Source of the DNA: UBA4923 sp964606165
Lineage (GTDB): Bacteria; Bacillota; Clostridia; Saccharofermentanales; DTU023
Length of the DNA stretch: 64,000 bases
Reading direction: 5' to 3'
NCBI GenBank assembly: GCA_964606165.1
Contig: CAZSFQ010000007.1
Coordinates: 14,891-78,890 of the forward strand
Part shown: positions 43,148 through 51,941 of the stretch, piece after piece
How positions within the stretch are numbered: the first letter of the stretch is position 1
Layout: the number at the start of each line of letters is the position of its first letter
Made by a program: the position numbers and the translations under genes
Notes under the pieces: model-generated
What the model saw: only the letters and a program-made list of their open reading frames with translations
What the model was told of the DNA's origin: nothing
Database searches by the model: none

Positions 43148-43813
43148 ATGATCATGCAAAAAGAGCGCCGGGAGCTGATTGAATATGGCAGGAAGCTCAT
43201 CGCAACGGGCCTGACCAGGGGGACGGGCGGCAACCTGAGCGTGTGGGATCCTGAAACGAATCTCATGGCCATCTCACCCAGCGGCATTCCCTATGAGGAG
43301 ATCACTGAGAACCAGGTAGTGGTTATGGATGTCGAAACAGGGCGGATCGTGGAGGGTGACGCGGTGCCGTCCAGCGAATGCGATATGCACCGGATTGTCT
43401 ACAAGTACCGTGATGATATCAAAGCCCTGATCCACACCCATACGACATACGCGGCCACGGTGGCCTGCCTGCGCCAGGATCTGCCCCCCCTCCATTACCT
43501 GGTAGCCTTCGCCGGTGTCAATGTCCGCTGCGCGGAATACGCTACTTACGGCACGGTCAGGCTTGCTAAGAATGCCTTTGAAGCCATGAAAGACCGAAAT
43601 GCCTGCCTGTTGGCCAACCACGGCATGCTGGCCGGTGGAGCCGATCTCAACCAGGCCTTCAATGTGACCGAGGAGATCGAGTTTTGCTGTGAGCTTTACT
43701 GCCGGGCCAAGGCTATGGGGGAACCTGTCCTCCTGGATGAAGATGAGATGACCATGATGATCGATCGCTTCAGGGATTACGGCAAGCGTATGGAGGAGCA
43801 TGAGGAGATTTAG
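43148..43813 (+). CDS. Class II aldolase, L-fuculose-1-phosphate aldolase type
   Basis: Zinc-dependent aldolase of the FucA/AraD family: metal ligands His96 and His98 (HTHTTYA), His158 (LANHGML), and catalytic Glu77 (PSSECDMH). N-terminal GTGGNLSVWDPE and ISPSGIPYEEIT bind phosphate and substrate. 221 residues, normal for the family. ATG 43148 follows AGGAGGGG. Likely reaction: cleavage of fuculose 1-phosphate, or a similar ketose phosphate, to dihydroxyacetone phosphate and an aldehyde. No fucose pathway genes are adjacent, so the true substrate is open (5-methylthioribulose phosphate or 5-deoxyribulose phosphate salvage are alternatives). A possible promoter (TTGACT, 17 bases, GTTTAC) lies at about 43099-43127. 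Confidence 0.85.
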   Translation: MIMQKERRELIEYGRKLIATGLTRGTGGNLSVWDPETNLMAISPSGIPYEEITENQVVVMDVETGRIVEGDAVPSSECDMHRIVYKYRDDIKALIHTHTTYAATVACLRQDLPPLHYLVAFAGVNVRCAEYATYGTVRLAKNAFEAMKDRNACLLANHGMLAGGADLNQAFNVTEEIEFCCELYCRAKAMGEPVLLDEDEMTMMIDRFRDYGKRMEEHEEI

Positions 43814-43840
43814 GCGGGCCCGGATGCCCTCGTCAATCTT

Positions 43841-43849
43841 TGCTATAAT
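43841..43849 (+). promoter_or_regulatory. Extended -10 promoter of glgP
   Basis: TGCTATAAT: perfect TATAAT (43844-43849) with TGn, no -35 at 17 bases. Thirty bases before the glgP start. Confidence 0.6.
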
Positions 43850-43878
43850 GACCGTCGGTCTTTTTTTGAGGTAAATGA

Positions 43879-46257
43879 ATGGATAAAGCACAACTGGCCG
43901 AAAAGCTGCAGTCGCACCTTTACGCTGAATACGGCAAAAGTGTCAGCCAGGCCACTGAGCACGAATACTGGACAGCCCTTTCCCGGGCGGTCATGGAGAC
44001 GATCGGCCCCGATTGGGAGAGGTCGCGCGCCCTTTATGAAGACGGGCGGCAGGTTCACTATTTTTCGGCTGAGTTTTTGGTAGGCAGGAGTCTTCTCAAT
44101 AACCTGATCAACCGTAACCTGCTTGAACCTGTGCGCGAACTGGTAGAAGAGGCTGGCTTTGACTTTGACGCCGTTCTGAATGAAGAAACGGATCCGGCCC
44201 TGGGCAATGGAGGCCTGGGACGGCTGGCCGCCTGTTTTCTCGATTCGTCCGCCACCATGAACTTGCCCGTCATGGGCCATGGCCTGCTCTACCGCTACGG
44301 CCTTTTTCGCCAGGAGATTGAACACGGCCACCAAAAAGAGTATCCGGATGCCTGGATGGAGCTTCCGTATCCTTTTGTCGTGATGCGAAGGGAAGACAAG
44401 GCCCTGGTACGTTTTCGCGATATGGATGTCTACGCCATCCCTTTGGATCTGCCGGTCACCGGCCACGGTACGGACAATGTCAATACCCTGCGCCTTTGGA
44501 AGGTGGAACCGGCTGAGGAGTTCGATTTCAATCTCTTCAACTCCCAACGCTTTGATGACGCGGTCATCCAGCGCAACCGGGTCATGGACATCTGCCGTGT
44601 ACTCTACCCCAACGATACGACATACGATGGAAAGGTACTGCGGGTTCGCCAGCAGTACTTTTTTGTGTCGGCCTCGCTCCAGACCATGGTCCGCAACTAC
44701 CGCGACCGGCACGGTTTCGACTTTTCACACTTCGCGGATGAGAATGTCATCCAGCTCAACGATACCCACCCGGTTCTGGCCATCCCTGAACTCATGCGGC
44801 TCCTGATCGATGAGAACCGACAAAATTGGCATGAGGCATGGGAGATCGTGACCAGGGTCTTCGCTTTCACCAACCATACCATCATGCAGGAGGCGCTCGA
44901 AAAGTGGGATCTGGAAATATTCCGTTTCCTTTTTCCCCGGATCCTGGAGATATTGGAGAAGATCGACGCCCAATTTCGCAAAGAGGCCTTCAATCACGGT
45001 TTCAACGAGAATGAAATGGAAAGTTTGGCCCCCATCCATGATGGCAAGGCCCATATGGCGCTCCTGGCGATTTATGCCTGTATGTCGGTCAACGGTGTCG
45101 CCAAGATCCACAGTGAGATCTTGAAACAGGAAGTGTTCAACCCCTTCCACCGCTGGTGGCCCGGCAAGTTCTCCAACAAGACCAACGGGGTGACGCCCCG
45201 CCGCTGGCTTGACCTTTGTAATCCCGGCCTGTCCGGTATGCTGACCAGGCTTTACGGGTCAAACAAATGGCTTACGGATATGGACCAGCTGAAGAGCCTT
45301 TTGCCTTACGCCTCGGATTCGAAAGAGATGAGAAATCTTCTGGAAATCAAGCGGGCAAACAAGGAGAGGCTGTCAAAACTGATCAGGGAACGTGAGGGCG
45401 TTGAGATCGATTCATCCTTCATTTTCGATGTCCAGATCAAAAGACTCCACGAGTACAAGCGCCAGCTCATGAATGCGCTCGATATTGTCGACCGGTACTA
45501 TCTTCTCAAGGAGGATCCCACTCTGGACGTGCCGCCGGTTGCCTATATTTTCGGTGCCAAGGCTGCCCCGGGGTATTTCCTGGCCAAGGCAGTCATCAAG
45601 TTCATCAATGAGGTGGCCTTCATGGTCAACGGGGACCTGGATGTCAACCAGAAGATGCGGGTCGTCTTCATGCACAACTATAATGTGTCCCTGGCCGAGC
45701 AGATTTTCCCCGCCGCCGATATCTCGGAGCAGATCTCAACGGTGGGCATGGAGGCATCGGGTACGGGCAACATGAAGTTCATGATGAACGGAGCCCTTAC
45801 GGTGGGAACTTATGACGGGGCCAACATTGAGATTTTGGAGCAGGTTGGCGAGAATAATATTTTCATGTTCGGGCCCAGGCTGAAAGATTTTCCCGACACC
45901 AAAAAGTTTTACGCCTCCTACTGGCAGTATGAAAACATCGAAGGCCTGAAAAGGGCCGTCGACACTCTGGTTGACGGGACCCTTTCGGATGGCAAGACTG
46001 GCATGTTCCGGGCGCTCTACGACAGCCTCCTCCAAGGTTCAAGCTGTGAGAAGGCCGACCCTTACTACGTGCTTGGGGATTTTGATGAATTCCGACAGGC
46101 CCGGTCAGCCGCCTGCCAGGCTTACCGCAACCAGATTGACTGGGCGGCCATGTGCTGGCACAATATCTGCTCAAGCGGACACTTCAGTTCGGACAGGACC
46201 ATCAGCGATTATGCGGGGGATATCTGGCAGGTTAACGCCAAAGTATTGAAAGATTAA
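43879..46257 (+). CDS. glgP: Glycogen/alpha-glucan phosphorylase
   Basis: PLP enzyme releasing glucose 1-phosphate from glycogen or maltodextrins. N-terminal FSAEFLVGRSLLNNL, GNGGLGRLAACF, FNDTHP-type segment QLNDTHPVLAIPELM, NKTNGVTPRRWL, and the PLP-lysine signature EASGTGNMKFMMNGAL. 792 residues, the normal length for the long GlgP type. ATG 43879 follows GAGGT. Its own promoter precedes it, and the PC4-like gene follows after 28 bp. No other glycogen genes are present in the window. Glucose 1-phosphate made here could feed UDP-glucose for the galE-containing glycan locus, which is inference. Confidence 0.96.
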   Translation: MDKAQLAEKLQSHLYAEYGKSVSQATEHEYWTALSRAVMETIGPDWERSRALYEDGRQVHYFSAEFLVGRSLLNNLINRNLLEPVRELVEEAGFDFDAVLNEETDPALGNGGLGRLAACFLDSSATMNLPVMGHGLLYRYGLFRQEIEHGHQKEYPDAWMELPYPFVVMRREDKALVRFRDMDVYAIPLDLPVTGHGTDNVNTLRLWKVEPAEEFDFNLFNSQRFDDAVIQRNRVMDICRVLYPNDTTYDGKVLRVRQQYFFVSASLQTMVRNYRDRHGFDFSHFADENVIQLNDTHPVLAIPELMRLLIDENRQNWHEAWEIVTRVFAFTNHTIMQEALEKWDLEIFRFLFPRILEILEKIDAQFRKEAFNHGFNENEMESLAPIHDGKAHMALLAIYACMSVNGVAKIHSEILKQEVFNPFHRWWPGKFSNKTNGVTPRRWLDLCNPGLSGMLTRLYGSNKWLTDMDQLKSLLPYASDSKEMRNLLEIKRANKERLSKLIREREGVEIDSSFIFDVQIKRLHEYKRQLMNALDIVDRYYLLKEDPTLDVPPVAYIFGAKAAPGYFLAKAVIKFINEVAFMVNGDLDVNQKMRVVFMHNYNVSLAEQIFPAADISEQISTVGMEASGTGNMKFMMNGALTVGTYDGANIEILEQVGENNIFMFGPRLKDFPDTKKFYASYWQYENIEGLKRAVDTLVDGTLSDGKTGMFRALYDSLLQGSSCEKADPYYVLGDFDEFRQARSAACQAYRNQIDWAAMCWHNICSSGHFSSDRTISDYAGDIWQVNAKVLKD

Positions 46258-46285
46258 AGCGACAAGCAAGAAGAAGGAGAAAAAG

Positions 46286-46528
46286 ATGGCAGACTTCAAG
46301 TACGAAATTATCAAGGAAATCGCAGTGCTCTCAAGCAGTCCCAAAACGGGTTGGAACCGTGAGCTCAATTTTGTAAGCTGGAACGGCAACCCCCCCAAAC
46401 TGGATATCAGGGACTGGGCTCCCGATCATAATAAGATGGGCAAGGGAATTACCCTGTCACACGAGGAGACGGCCATCCTGATGACCATCCTCAATGACTT
46501 GTCGTTGGATGAGCTTTTTGGGGTTTAA
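46286..46528 (+). CDS. YdbC-like PC4 family single-stranded nucleic-acid-binding protein
   Basis: 80 residues: FKYEIIKEIAVLSSS, WNRELNFVSWNGNPPKLDIR, ITLSHEETAILMTIL. This matches the bacterial PC4-like (YdbC) family, homodimers that bind single-stranded DNA or RNA and are related to the eukaryotic coactivator PC4. AAGAAGGAG precedes ATG 46286. It is 28 bp after glgP and followed by a hairpin, so it is probably expressed with glgP, although no functional link is obvious. Confidence 0.82.
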   Translation: MADFKYEIIKEIAVLSSSPKTGWNRELNFVSWNGNPPKLDIRDWAPDHNKMGKGITLSHEETAILMTILNDLSLDELFGV

Positions 46529-46622
46529 AGAAGAAAACCGGTTGTTCCGGAGTTTTGCCGCTAACATTCGCTGACAAAGAGGGTGTAAAAATCTGTATCA
46601 ACCTGTAATAACAATTTGATAC

Positions 46623-46651
46623 AAAGACTTCCGGGACCACGGAAGTCTTTT
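46623..46651. terminator. Hairpin terminator between convergent PC4-like and sortase genes
   Basis: Perfect 11-bp stem AAAGACTTCCG (46623-46633) / CGGAAGTCTTT (46640-46650), loop GGACCA, followed by TTTTC on plus; the A-rich 5' side gives Ts on minus. It lies four bases from the sortase stop, so it likely serves both strands. Confidence 0.75.
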
Positions 46652-46654
46652 CAC

Positions 46655-47764
46655 TTACGGGGTCGGCAGCCCCCCTTCCAGATAACCTCCAACAAGGATA
46701 CGCTTCTTTGTTGATCGCGGCGCGATGACAGGATCACAGGTCACAAGAAGGATCCGCGAGGTATCGGTTCTTTCATAGACGTATTGTCCCACTTCCGACG
46801 GTTCGACGATCCGGAAATCGTCGACAATAAAGTTATAGGTATCACCCAGACGCTTGATTTGGATGGAATCGCCAACCTTCACTTCATTTAGCCGGTTGAA
46901 GTGAAGCCCCCGCTTGATCATCCGGTGGCCGAAATAGGCGGCCACGCCGACCTCGCCCGGCTGGGCGCTGGGCGGGAAATGACCGGGCAGGACCCAGAGT
47001 GTTGACTCCTTGACATCGGGCGCGATGGCGCTTTCGTAGTTAATGCTGGAGATCTTCATGACAGTGTCTGACTGGATGACAATAGTACGTGGTCTTTGGG
47101 TGGTTGCCGAAGGGTTCGTCTGAACCGTGACATCGCCTGTAACCCCGGGCGGCAGGATGACGTCGAAACTGTCGTCGTAACTTCCCGGGATATAGACGTC
47201 GTCGACATTGACCTCGATGGTAACCACGCCTGTATCTTCCGGTTCCCTGTTTACCAGCAAGTCCAGAATTTCTTTCCCTACTTTTTCCTGGTTTTTGTAG
47301 ACGATGGCCGGTTTGACAAAAAAGTAGATGCCTACAGCGAAAAAGACAATGGACAGTCCCAATAATACCCGGGCAAAAGCACGGCTGTTCCATATCTTTT
47401 TGAATTTTCCGACAGGAACCGGTTTTTCATCATCATTATCATTATCGGATGGATCATCATCAACCGGTGGGTCTCCCGGAGGCTCACTGCCATCGTTTTC
47501 TGTCTCAGGATCGTCTTCAAACTGGCGGATAATCCCATCATATTCCTCATCCTGATCCTGGATCCCGGAGGGAACGGTCAGTTTAAAGGAAGGGCGCCTG
47601 ACTCCGCTGGCGAAGGTCTTTTCAGCAGCTTCATCAGGAATTTCCATATCAGGCGCAGTGTCAGGCTGCTCCGCTTCTACTTTACTTGTTCTGATGATGG
47701 GCGCTCGCATCCGGGCAGAGGGTTTCTCCATCTCTTCCGCATTTACGTTGTTTTTTTCGTCCAT
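46655..47764 (-). CDS. Class D/E-like sortase with long acidic cytoplasmic N-terminus
   Basis: Membrane transpeptidase that cuts a C-terminal sorting motif and links proteins to the wall or to each other. The catalytic triad is His280 (AAYFGHRM), Cys343 (LVTCDP) and Arg355 (STKKRILVGG). A single membrane helix lies at about residues 130-150. The preceding 129 residues are unusual: very Asp/Glu/Pro-rich (DDDPSDNDNDDEKPVP) and predicted cytoplasmic. Residues 155-240 form a spacer rich in Val and Thr. 369 residues from ATG 47764 (GGAAGG 8 bases upstream); the ATG at 47794 is too close to the predicted transcript start. No LPxTG-type substrate protein is encoded in the window. Confidence 0.86.
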   Translation of the reverse strand: MDEKNNVNAEEMEKPSARMRAPIIRTSKVEAEQPDTAPDMEIPDEAAEKTFASGVRRPSFKLTVPSGIQDQDEEYDGIIRQFEDDPETENDGSEPPGDPPVDDDPSDNDNDDEKPVPVGKFKKIWNSRAFARVLLGLSIVFFAVGIYFFVKPAIVYKNQEKVGKEILDLLVNREPEDTGVVTIEVNVDDVYIPGSYDDSFDVILPPGVTGDVTVQTNPSATTQRPRTIVIQSDTVMKISSINYESAIAPDVKESTLWVLPGHFPPSAQPGEVGVAAYFGHRMIKRGLHFNRLNEVKVGDSIQIKRLGDTYNFIVDDFRIVEPSEVGQYVYERTDTSRILLVTCDPVIAPRSTKKRILVGGYLEGGLPTP

Positions 47765-47805
47765 ACAGGTGGCCTTCCAGGGAAGTAGTCTCATAAGACG
47801 CTGTT

Positions 47806-47834
47806 ATTCTAGCATAGCAACTAATGAGTGACAG
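47806..47834 (-). promoter_or_regulatory. Promoter of the sortase gene
   Basis: On the minus strand: CTGTCA, 17 bases, TAGAAT with TGC before it (extended -10). The predicted start near 47799 supports translation from ATG 47764 rather than 47794. Confidence 0.6.
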
Positions 47835-48384
47835 CCAGCGGGACAGATATTTATTGCCTCATCTTGTTGTCGATCTTTCATACCTTCATTAGGAAGTGTG
47901 AGAGTGGATTATCAGTCTTCCATTCAGTGAGTTTATAGGCATATCCGAGCGACTCATAAGATTAAGGAATTTCGCCTTTTCATCTGGTATAGAATCTTTC
48001 GAAAATCAGCTGGCAGGCACATTTATGTCGGTGGTTTTTAAGAAATGTGATAGAGAAACACATGCTTGACCAAAGAAGAGCATCCCCGTCTATGTCGTGT
48101 CATTTGAAAATCTAATGCCCTAGCTCAGTATAGAGCACATCCCGGCCGAGCACACATCTTATTTAATCTAGAAATTCGTCTATTGTGATAAAGTAAAAAT
48201 TCAAGGAAGTTTCGCAAGGAATTGTCCAAAACGATCAAACCGTTTGGCCAGTTTGGTAAGAGTGGCTCTTGTGACGGGCAGGTGCTGTTAGTGTGGCAAT
48301 GCCCCAAAATAGCAGCATTGGCTTATCATTGACTACTACAGAACAAATTTTTGTTTAAATAGAACCACATGTATCGGAGGAGGC
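47835..48384. other. 550-bp intergenic junction between core genome and glycan locus
   Basis: No convincing gene. The sequence turns AT-rich here. It contains a tRNA-like D-arm fragment (48121-48138, see findings) and a 60-codon minus-strand frame with no recognisable similarity. Near its right end are weak promoter-like hexamers (TTGACT near 48332) and a strong GGAGGAGG ribosome site for the next gene. Confidence 0.6.
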
Positions 48385-50037
48385 ATGGTGAAAAAAAAGA
48401 CTTTCGAACAAGTTCGGCTGACTCGTTACATGAATTTCTTAAGGATTCTAATTGAAGATCCGTATCATTTTGCCAAGTTTTACCTTATTTTACTTTTACT
48501 GCAATCTCTGTTTTTTGTATCTCCTAATATGCAATCCAGCGCAAATATGGTTTTCATAATTTGGGGATCAGTGATAATAGCCTACCATTTCTTTTTCATG
48601 AAGACGTATTTCAGGGATCGGATTATTTTGGTTTTTTTGTTTAGCTCATTGTTGGCTTTGGCGACAATATTCTTGAACCGTGAAGCTGGCAACTTGGTTT
48701 ATTCGCTCAAGACGTGGTATTTATTCAATTTTGTGTATCTGCTCTTCTATCCGCTATCCCAGATAAGCCGAACGCCAAAAGATAAAATGATAAGAGGCAT
48801 GTTTACACCAACCGTTATTCTGCAATTTTTTCTGAGTTTGTTTTCATTGAGCTTGTTCTTTTTCAATGTTGCTGGAGTAATAAAACGACATGATGGAGGG
48901 TTTTACTGGGGAATCCGCTACATTTTTCGCCCTTCCGGCTCAATCAATGTTGCTTTATTTGGCGTTTACAACGATTCAAACTTCGCTTCCGTCATTGCTT
49001 TCAGTTCCATTGTTTTCAGCATTCTCTTATTACGTCAATACAAGCGACTATTTGCAAGAGCATTTTTGTTGATCAATATTTTGGTTCAGGCTTATTTCAT
49101 CATCTTGGCTAATTCCCGGGGCGTGTGGGTTGGGCTCATCTTATTTTCGCTTTTTTACGTTGGCCTGCGTTTAAGGCAACTTATTTTGACGAAGAAGGAA
49201 AAGAGAAACAGGACGAAGGCGATCCCACTATTTTTTCTCCTTCTCGTCATTATTCTTGGTTTGGGTGATCCAATCAGAACTGTATCGTACAAATCGGCCT
49301 TGATTAATCCGATTGTTAGGATTACCGCTGCGTTCCCGGATGCTAATACTGATGTCTATCCCGACTGGGAGCAGAACGACCAGAAGGTTTCTTTAAGCGT
49401 AGTTAAAGGACAACTCAGTAAAGACTTTGTTGGCGATTTTACCAGTTTCTTCACTTCAGAGATAGCTCCTGATTTTACAGTTGATGAGATGGAACCAAGC
49501 GGATGGCTTTCACATATTTCAAGCCAAAAAACAGATTCAAACGATTCAATTGAGGGAATGGGGAATACACGTGTAGGAAGATGGATTGAATCGGTTCTAA
49601 TGATTTCAAAATATCGACCTTTTACTGGCACAAGTCCTAGGGGGGTTGTATATTTTGCAGAAAAATATTCCTCTCAGGATGAAATATTTGGAAGGCTGGC
49701 CTCAGGCCAATCTCCCGTCAACAGCTATGTTACGATACTACTTTATTATGGATGGTTGGTATTTGTAGCGCTTATGATTTTCTTCATCATGGGAGGAATT
49801 CTAATTATCCGAAAAATATTTTCCAGGCGTGCGATCCAGACAGACGAGTTACTAATGATTGCTTTGTTGGCTTTTTTTCTGGTGCAAGCCTTTCTATTAT
49901 CTGCCTTTCTAGAGTCCTGCAGATACTATTCTTTTGTATTGACTTTCGCTTATGGTTATTGTGTTGATTCATCAAGGGAAGCCTTACCATTTCATTATAA
50001 ACGTGAATTGAACTCGTTGGAGCCAACGACGGAGTAA
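48385..50037 (+). CDS. O-antigen ligase / Wzy polymerase-like membrane protein
   Basis: 550 residues with about eleven hydrophobic segments and one large outside loop (about residues 305-400) between the last groups of helices, the layout of O-antigen polymerases and ligases (Wzy_C). The conserved-type segment AYFIILANSRGVWVGLI in the middle is characteristic. Proposed role: polymerising undecaprenyl-linked repeat units on the outer face of the membrane, or ligating finished chains. ATG 48385 follows GGAGGAGG. Codon use is markedly more AT-rich than in the genes to the left. It is the first gene of the polysaccharide locus. Polymerase versus ligase cannot be decided from sequence alone. Confidence 0.75.
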   Translation: MVKKKTFEQVRLTRYMNFLRILIEDPYHFAKFYLILLLLQSLFFVSPNMQSSANMVFIIWGSVIIAYHFFFMKTYFRDRIILVFLFSSLLALATIFLNREAGNLVYSLKTWYLFNFVYLLFYPLSQISRTPKDKMIRGMFTPTVILQFFLSLFSLSLFFFNVAGVIKRHDGGFYWGIRYIFRPSGSINVALFGVYNDSNFASVIAFSSIVFSILLLRQYKRLFARAFLLINILVQAYFIILANSRGVWVGLILFSLFYVGLRLRQLILTKKEKRNRTKAIPLFFLLLVIILGLGDPIRTVSYKSALINPIVRITAAFPDANTDVYPDWEQNDQKVSLSVVKGQLSKDFVGDFTSFFTSEIAPDFTVDEMEPSGWLSHISSQKTDSNDSIEGMGNTRVGRWIESVLMISKYRPFTGTSPRGVVYFAEKYSSQDEIFGRLASGQSPVNSYVTILLYYGWLVFVALMIFFIMGGILIIRKIFSRRAIQTDELLMIALLAFFLVQAFLLSAFLESCRYYSFVLTFAYGYCVDSSREALPFHYKRELNSLEPTTE

Positions 50038-50056
50038 AAGAATAGGAGACTAATGC

Positions 50057-51040
50057 GTGGGTTCGTTAATATCGGTGATCATACCTTGCTATAATGTTGA
50101 GACTTTCCTTGACCGCACGTTGGATGCAATTGCCAATCAAGAGTATAAGGATTTGGATATTGTGCTAGTGAATGACGGATCCACGGACATGACGGGCACG
50201 TTATGTGACAAGTGGGCAAAAAGGGATCAGCGAATCCAAGTAGTACATCAAAAAAATCACGGCGTCAGTCACGCAAGGAATACCGGTATTTCTATCGCCA
50301 GGGGTGAGTATTTAACTTTTGTTGATGCCGATGATCTAGTTCACCCTGAAATGATTAAAAGACTTTATGACTTGTCTGTCGATCACGGCGCACAGATTAC
50401 TGCTTGCTTACTGGCTCAGCTCTATGAAGGTTCTTCCAGCCCTGTCACTAAAGATGTCTATGTAAAAGAATTCAAGACGAAAGATGCAATTGAATCAGCG
50501 CTAAAGGGCAAGGAGCTCAGTTGCAGTGTTACAGGAAAACTCTTTACCCGCAAATTGTTTAACAACACTTCTTTTCGGGTCGGAGTCATTTACGAAGATG
50601 CTTTTATTGTTATTGAACTTATTCTAAGGAGTGATAAGGTAGTTTTCACCAATGAAAAGCTTTATGGTTATTACCACCGAGAGGGAAGTATCATTCATAG
50701 TGGTTTTACGATGGAACATTTTGATGTTGTTGAAGCCCATCTGCATAATCGAAACTTAGTCGTTGGGAAATTCCCCCAGCTGGAGTTTGTGGCCGAACAG
50801 CGATTGTCGTGGGCCTATCTAACCTTTTTTGACAGACTGATCTTAGCAAACCACATAGACAAAGAGTATAGAAGGTCGATACGACAGGAGATTGTTGGTC
50901 GATTTCGTTACATACGCAAAGGCAAGTATTTCAGGATAGGCAGAAAGCTCGCAGTTTTTGTACTTCACTTCTCCATTCCGCTATACAAGCTTATGGTCAT
51001 TTACCGATACAAGAGCTACGCTGCTCACGAGCAAAAATAG
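50057..51040 (+). CDS. Family 2 glycosyltransferase
   Basis: 327 residues. The GT-A core has ISVIIPCYNVETFLDRTLDA, VNDGSTDMTG, HARNTG and the metal-binding DADD (FVDADDLVHPEM). The C-terminal third has one hydrophobic stretch and basic residues, suggesting membrane contact. Transfers a sugar from a nucleotide donor to the growing repeat unit; the sugar cannot be named. GTG 50057 has AGGAG 9 bases upstream; the ATG at 50053 is in another frame. It lies 19 bp after the polymerase-like gene and before tarI. Confidence 0.85.
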   Translation: MGSLISVIIPCYNVETFLDRTLDAIANQEYKDLDIVLVNDGSTDMTGTLCDKWAKRDQRIQVVHQKNHGVSHARNTGISIARGEYLTFVDADDLVHPEMIKRLYDLSVDHGAQITACLLAQLYEGSSSPVTKDVYVKEFKTKDAIESALKGKELSCSVTGKLFTRKLFNNTSFRVGVIYEDAFIVIELILRSDKVVFTNEKLYGYYHREGSIIHSGFTMEHFDVVEAHLHNRNLVVGKFPQLEFVAEQRLSWAYLTFFDRLILANHIDKEYRRSIRQEIVGRFRYIRKGKYFRIGRKLAVFVLHFSIPLYKLMVIYRYKSYAAHEQK

Positions 51041-51203
51041 AGGAGACAATTATTATTGATCGGAGCTTCATGGCAAAGTATATGGGGAAATAACGTAGTG
51101 CTTAACGGTTAAACCTCAGGTGAACGAGGGGGGTATTTTGTTTCCAAATTTGCTTTCCAATCGATTTACAAACCGTATCGGCAGGGAGAGAAAGGAAAAG
51201 GCG

Positions 51204-51941
51204 ATGGAAGGACACGTTAGTGATAAAAAAATCTTCGCGGCCATTTTGGCGGCGGGGAGCGGAGAAAGAATGAAAATTTCGGAGACCCCTAAGCAATATC
51301 TTTTTCTGGAAGACAAGCCAATCATTATCCATACATTGGAGAAGTTTTTGTTGATTGAAAGTTTCGATGCGATATGTGTTGGTATAAGCCTGGATTGGGA
51401 AAATCACTTCAAGAGTATACTGGAACAATATGTAGACAGACGATTATTGAGCAGAGTCAAGGTGGTGATAGGGGGAAGAAGCAGGAGTCATACAATTGAG
51501 AAAATTATTCATTACTTGGAAGACAGTTATAAGTTGGGGGATGAAGATATCCTTGTGACCCATGATGCCGTCCGTCCTTTTGTAAGTCTACGCATTATTA
51601 AGGAGAACATAGAAATGGTCAGCAAATTCGACATGATCGATACTGTTATACCGGCTCATGATACCATCGTTGTTTCCGAGGACGGTGAGCAGATCAGTGA
51701 TATACCCTTACGTCCGAAGATGTTCCATGGTCAGACACCCCAAACATTCAAGATTAGAGTTTACTCAAGATTATACGGACAGTTAGGTGATGAAGAGAGA
51801 GCGTCACTAACGGATGCGTGCAAGGTATTCGTCTTGCGAGAAGTCCCTGTCGGCCTTGTACGGGGTGACGAAGCAAATATCAAAATAACTACAGTCAAAG
51901 ATTTTAGACTGGCAATGGCGCTGATTGGCGAAAAGCAGTGA
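51204..51941 (+). CDS. tarI: Ribitol-5-phosphate cytidylyltransferase (TarI/IspD family)
   Basis: Makes CDP-ribitol from CTP and ribitol 5-phosphate. The nucleotidyltransferase motif AAILAAGSGERM with PKQYL, then GGRSRSHTI, THDAVRPFV and HGQTPQTFKI fit the TarI/IspD family. 245 residues. IspD is a homologue, but the directly overlapping tarJ-like reductase identifies TarI. ATG 51204 has AAAGGA upstream; the frame is open back to 51120 without similarity. The end overlaps the next gene (GTGA). Human ISPD/CRPPA, the CDP-ribitol synthase for dystroglycan, is a relative. The 163 bp before it hold nothing else. Confidence 0.85.
   Translation: MEGHVSDKKIFAAILAAGSGERMKISETPKQYLFLEDKPIIIHTLEKFLLIESFDAICVGISLDWENHFKSILEQYVDRRLLSRVKVVIGGRSRSHTIEKIIHYLEDSYKLGDEDILVTHDAVRPFVSLRIIKENIEMVSKFDMIDTVIPAHDTIVVSEDGEQISDIPLRPKMFHGQTPQTFKIRVYSRLYGQLGDEERASLTDACKVFVLREVPVGLVRGDEANIKITTVKDFRLAMALIGEKQ

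Noticed and set aside
48125..48307. 60-codon minus-strand frame in the junction region
   Set aside because: No ribosome site, no recognisable similarity, and a composition unlike real genes on either side.
51204..51941. tarI considered as ispD of the MEP pathway
   Set aside because: The overlap with a TarJ-type reductase and the LicD context favour CDP-ribitol synthesis. ispD was not seen elsewhere in the window but may lie outside it.
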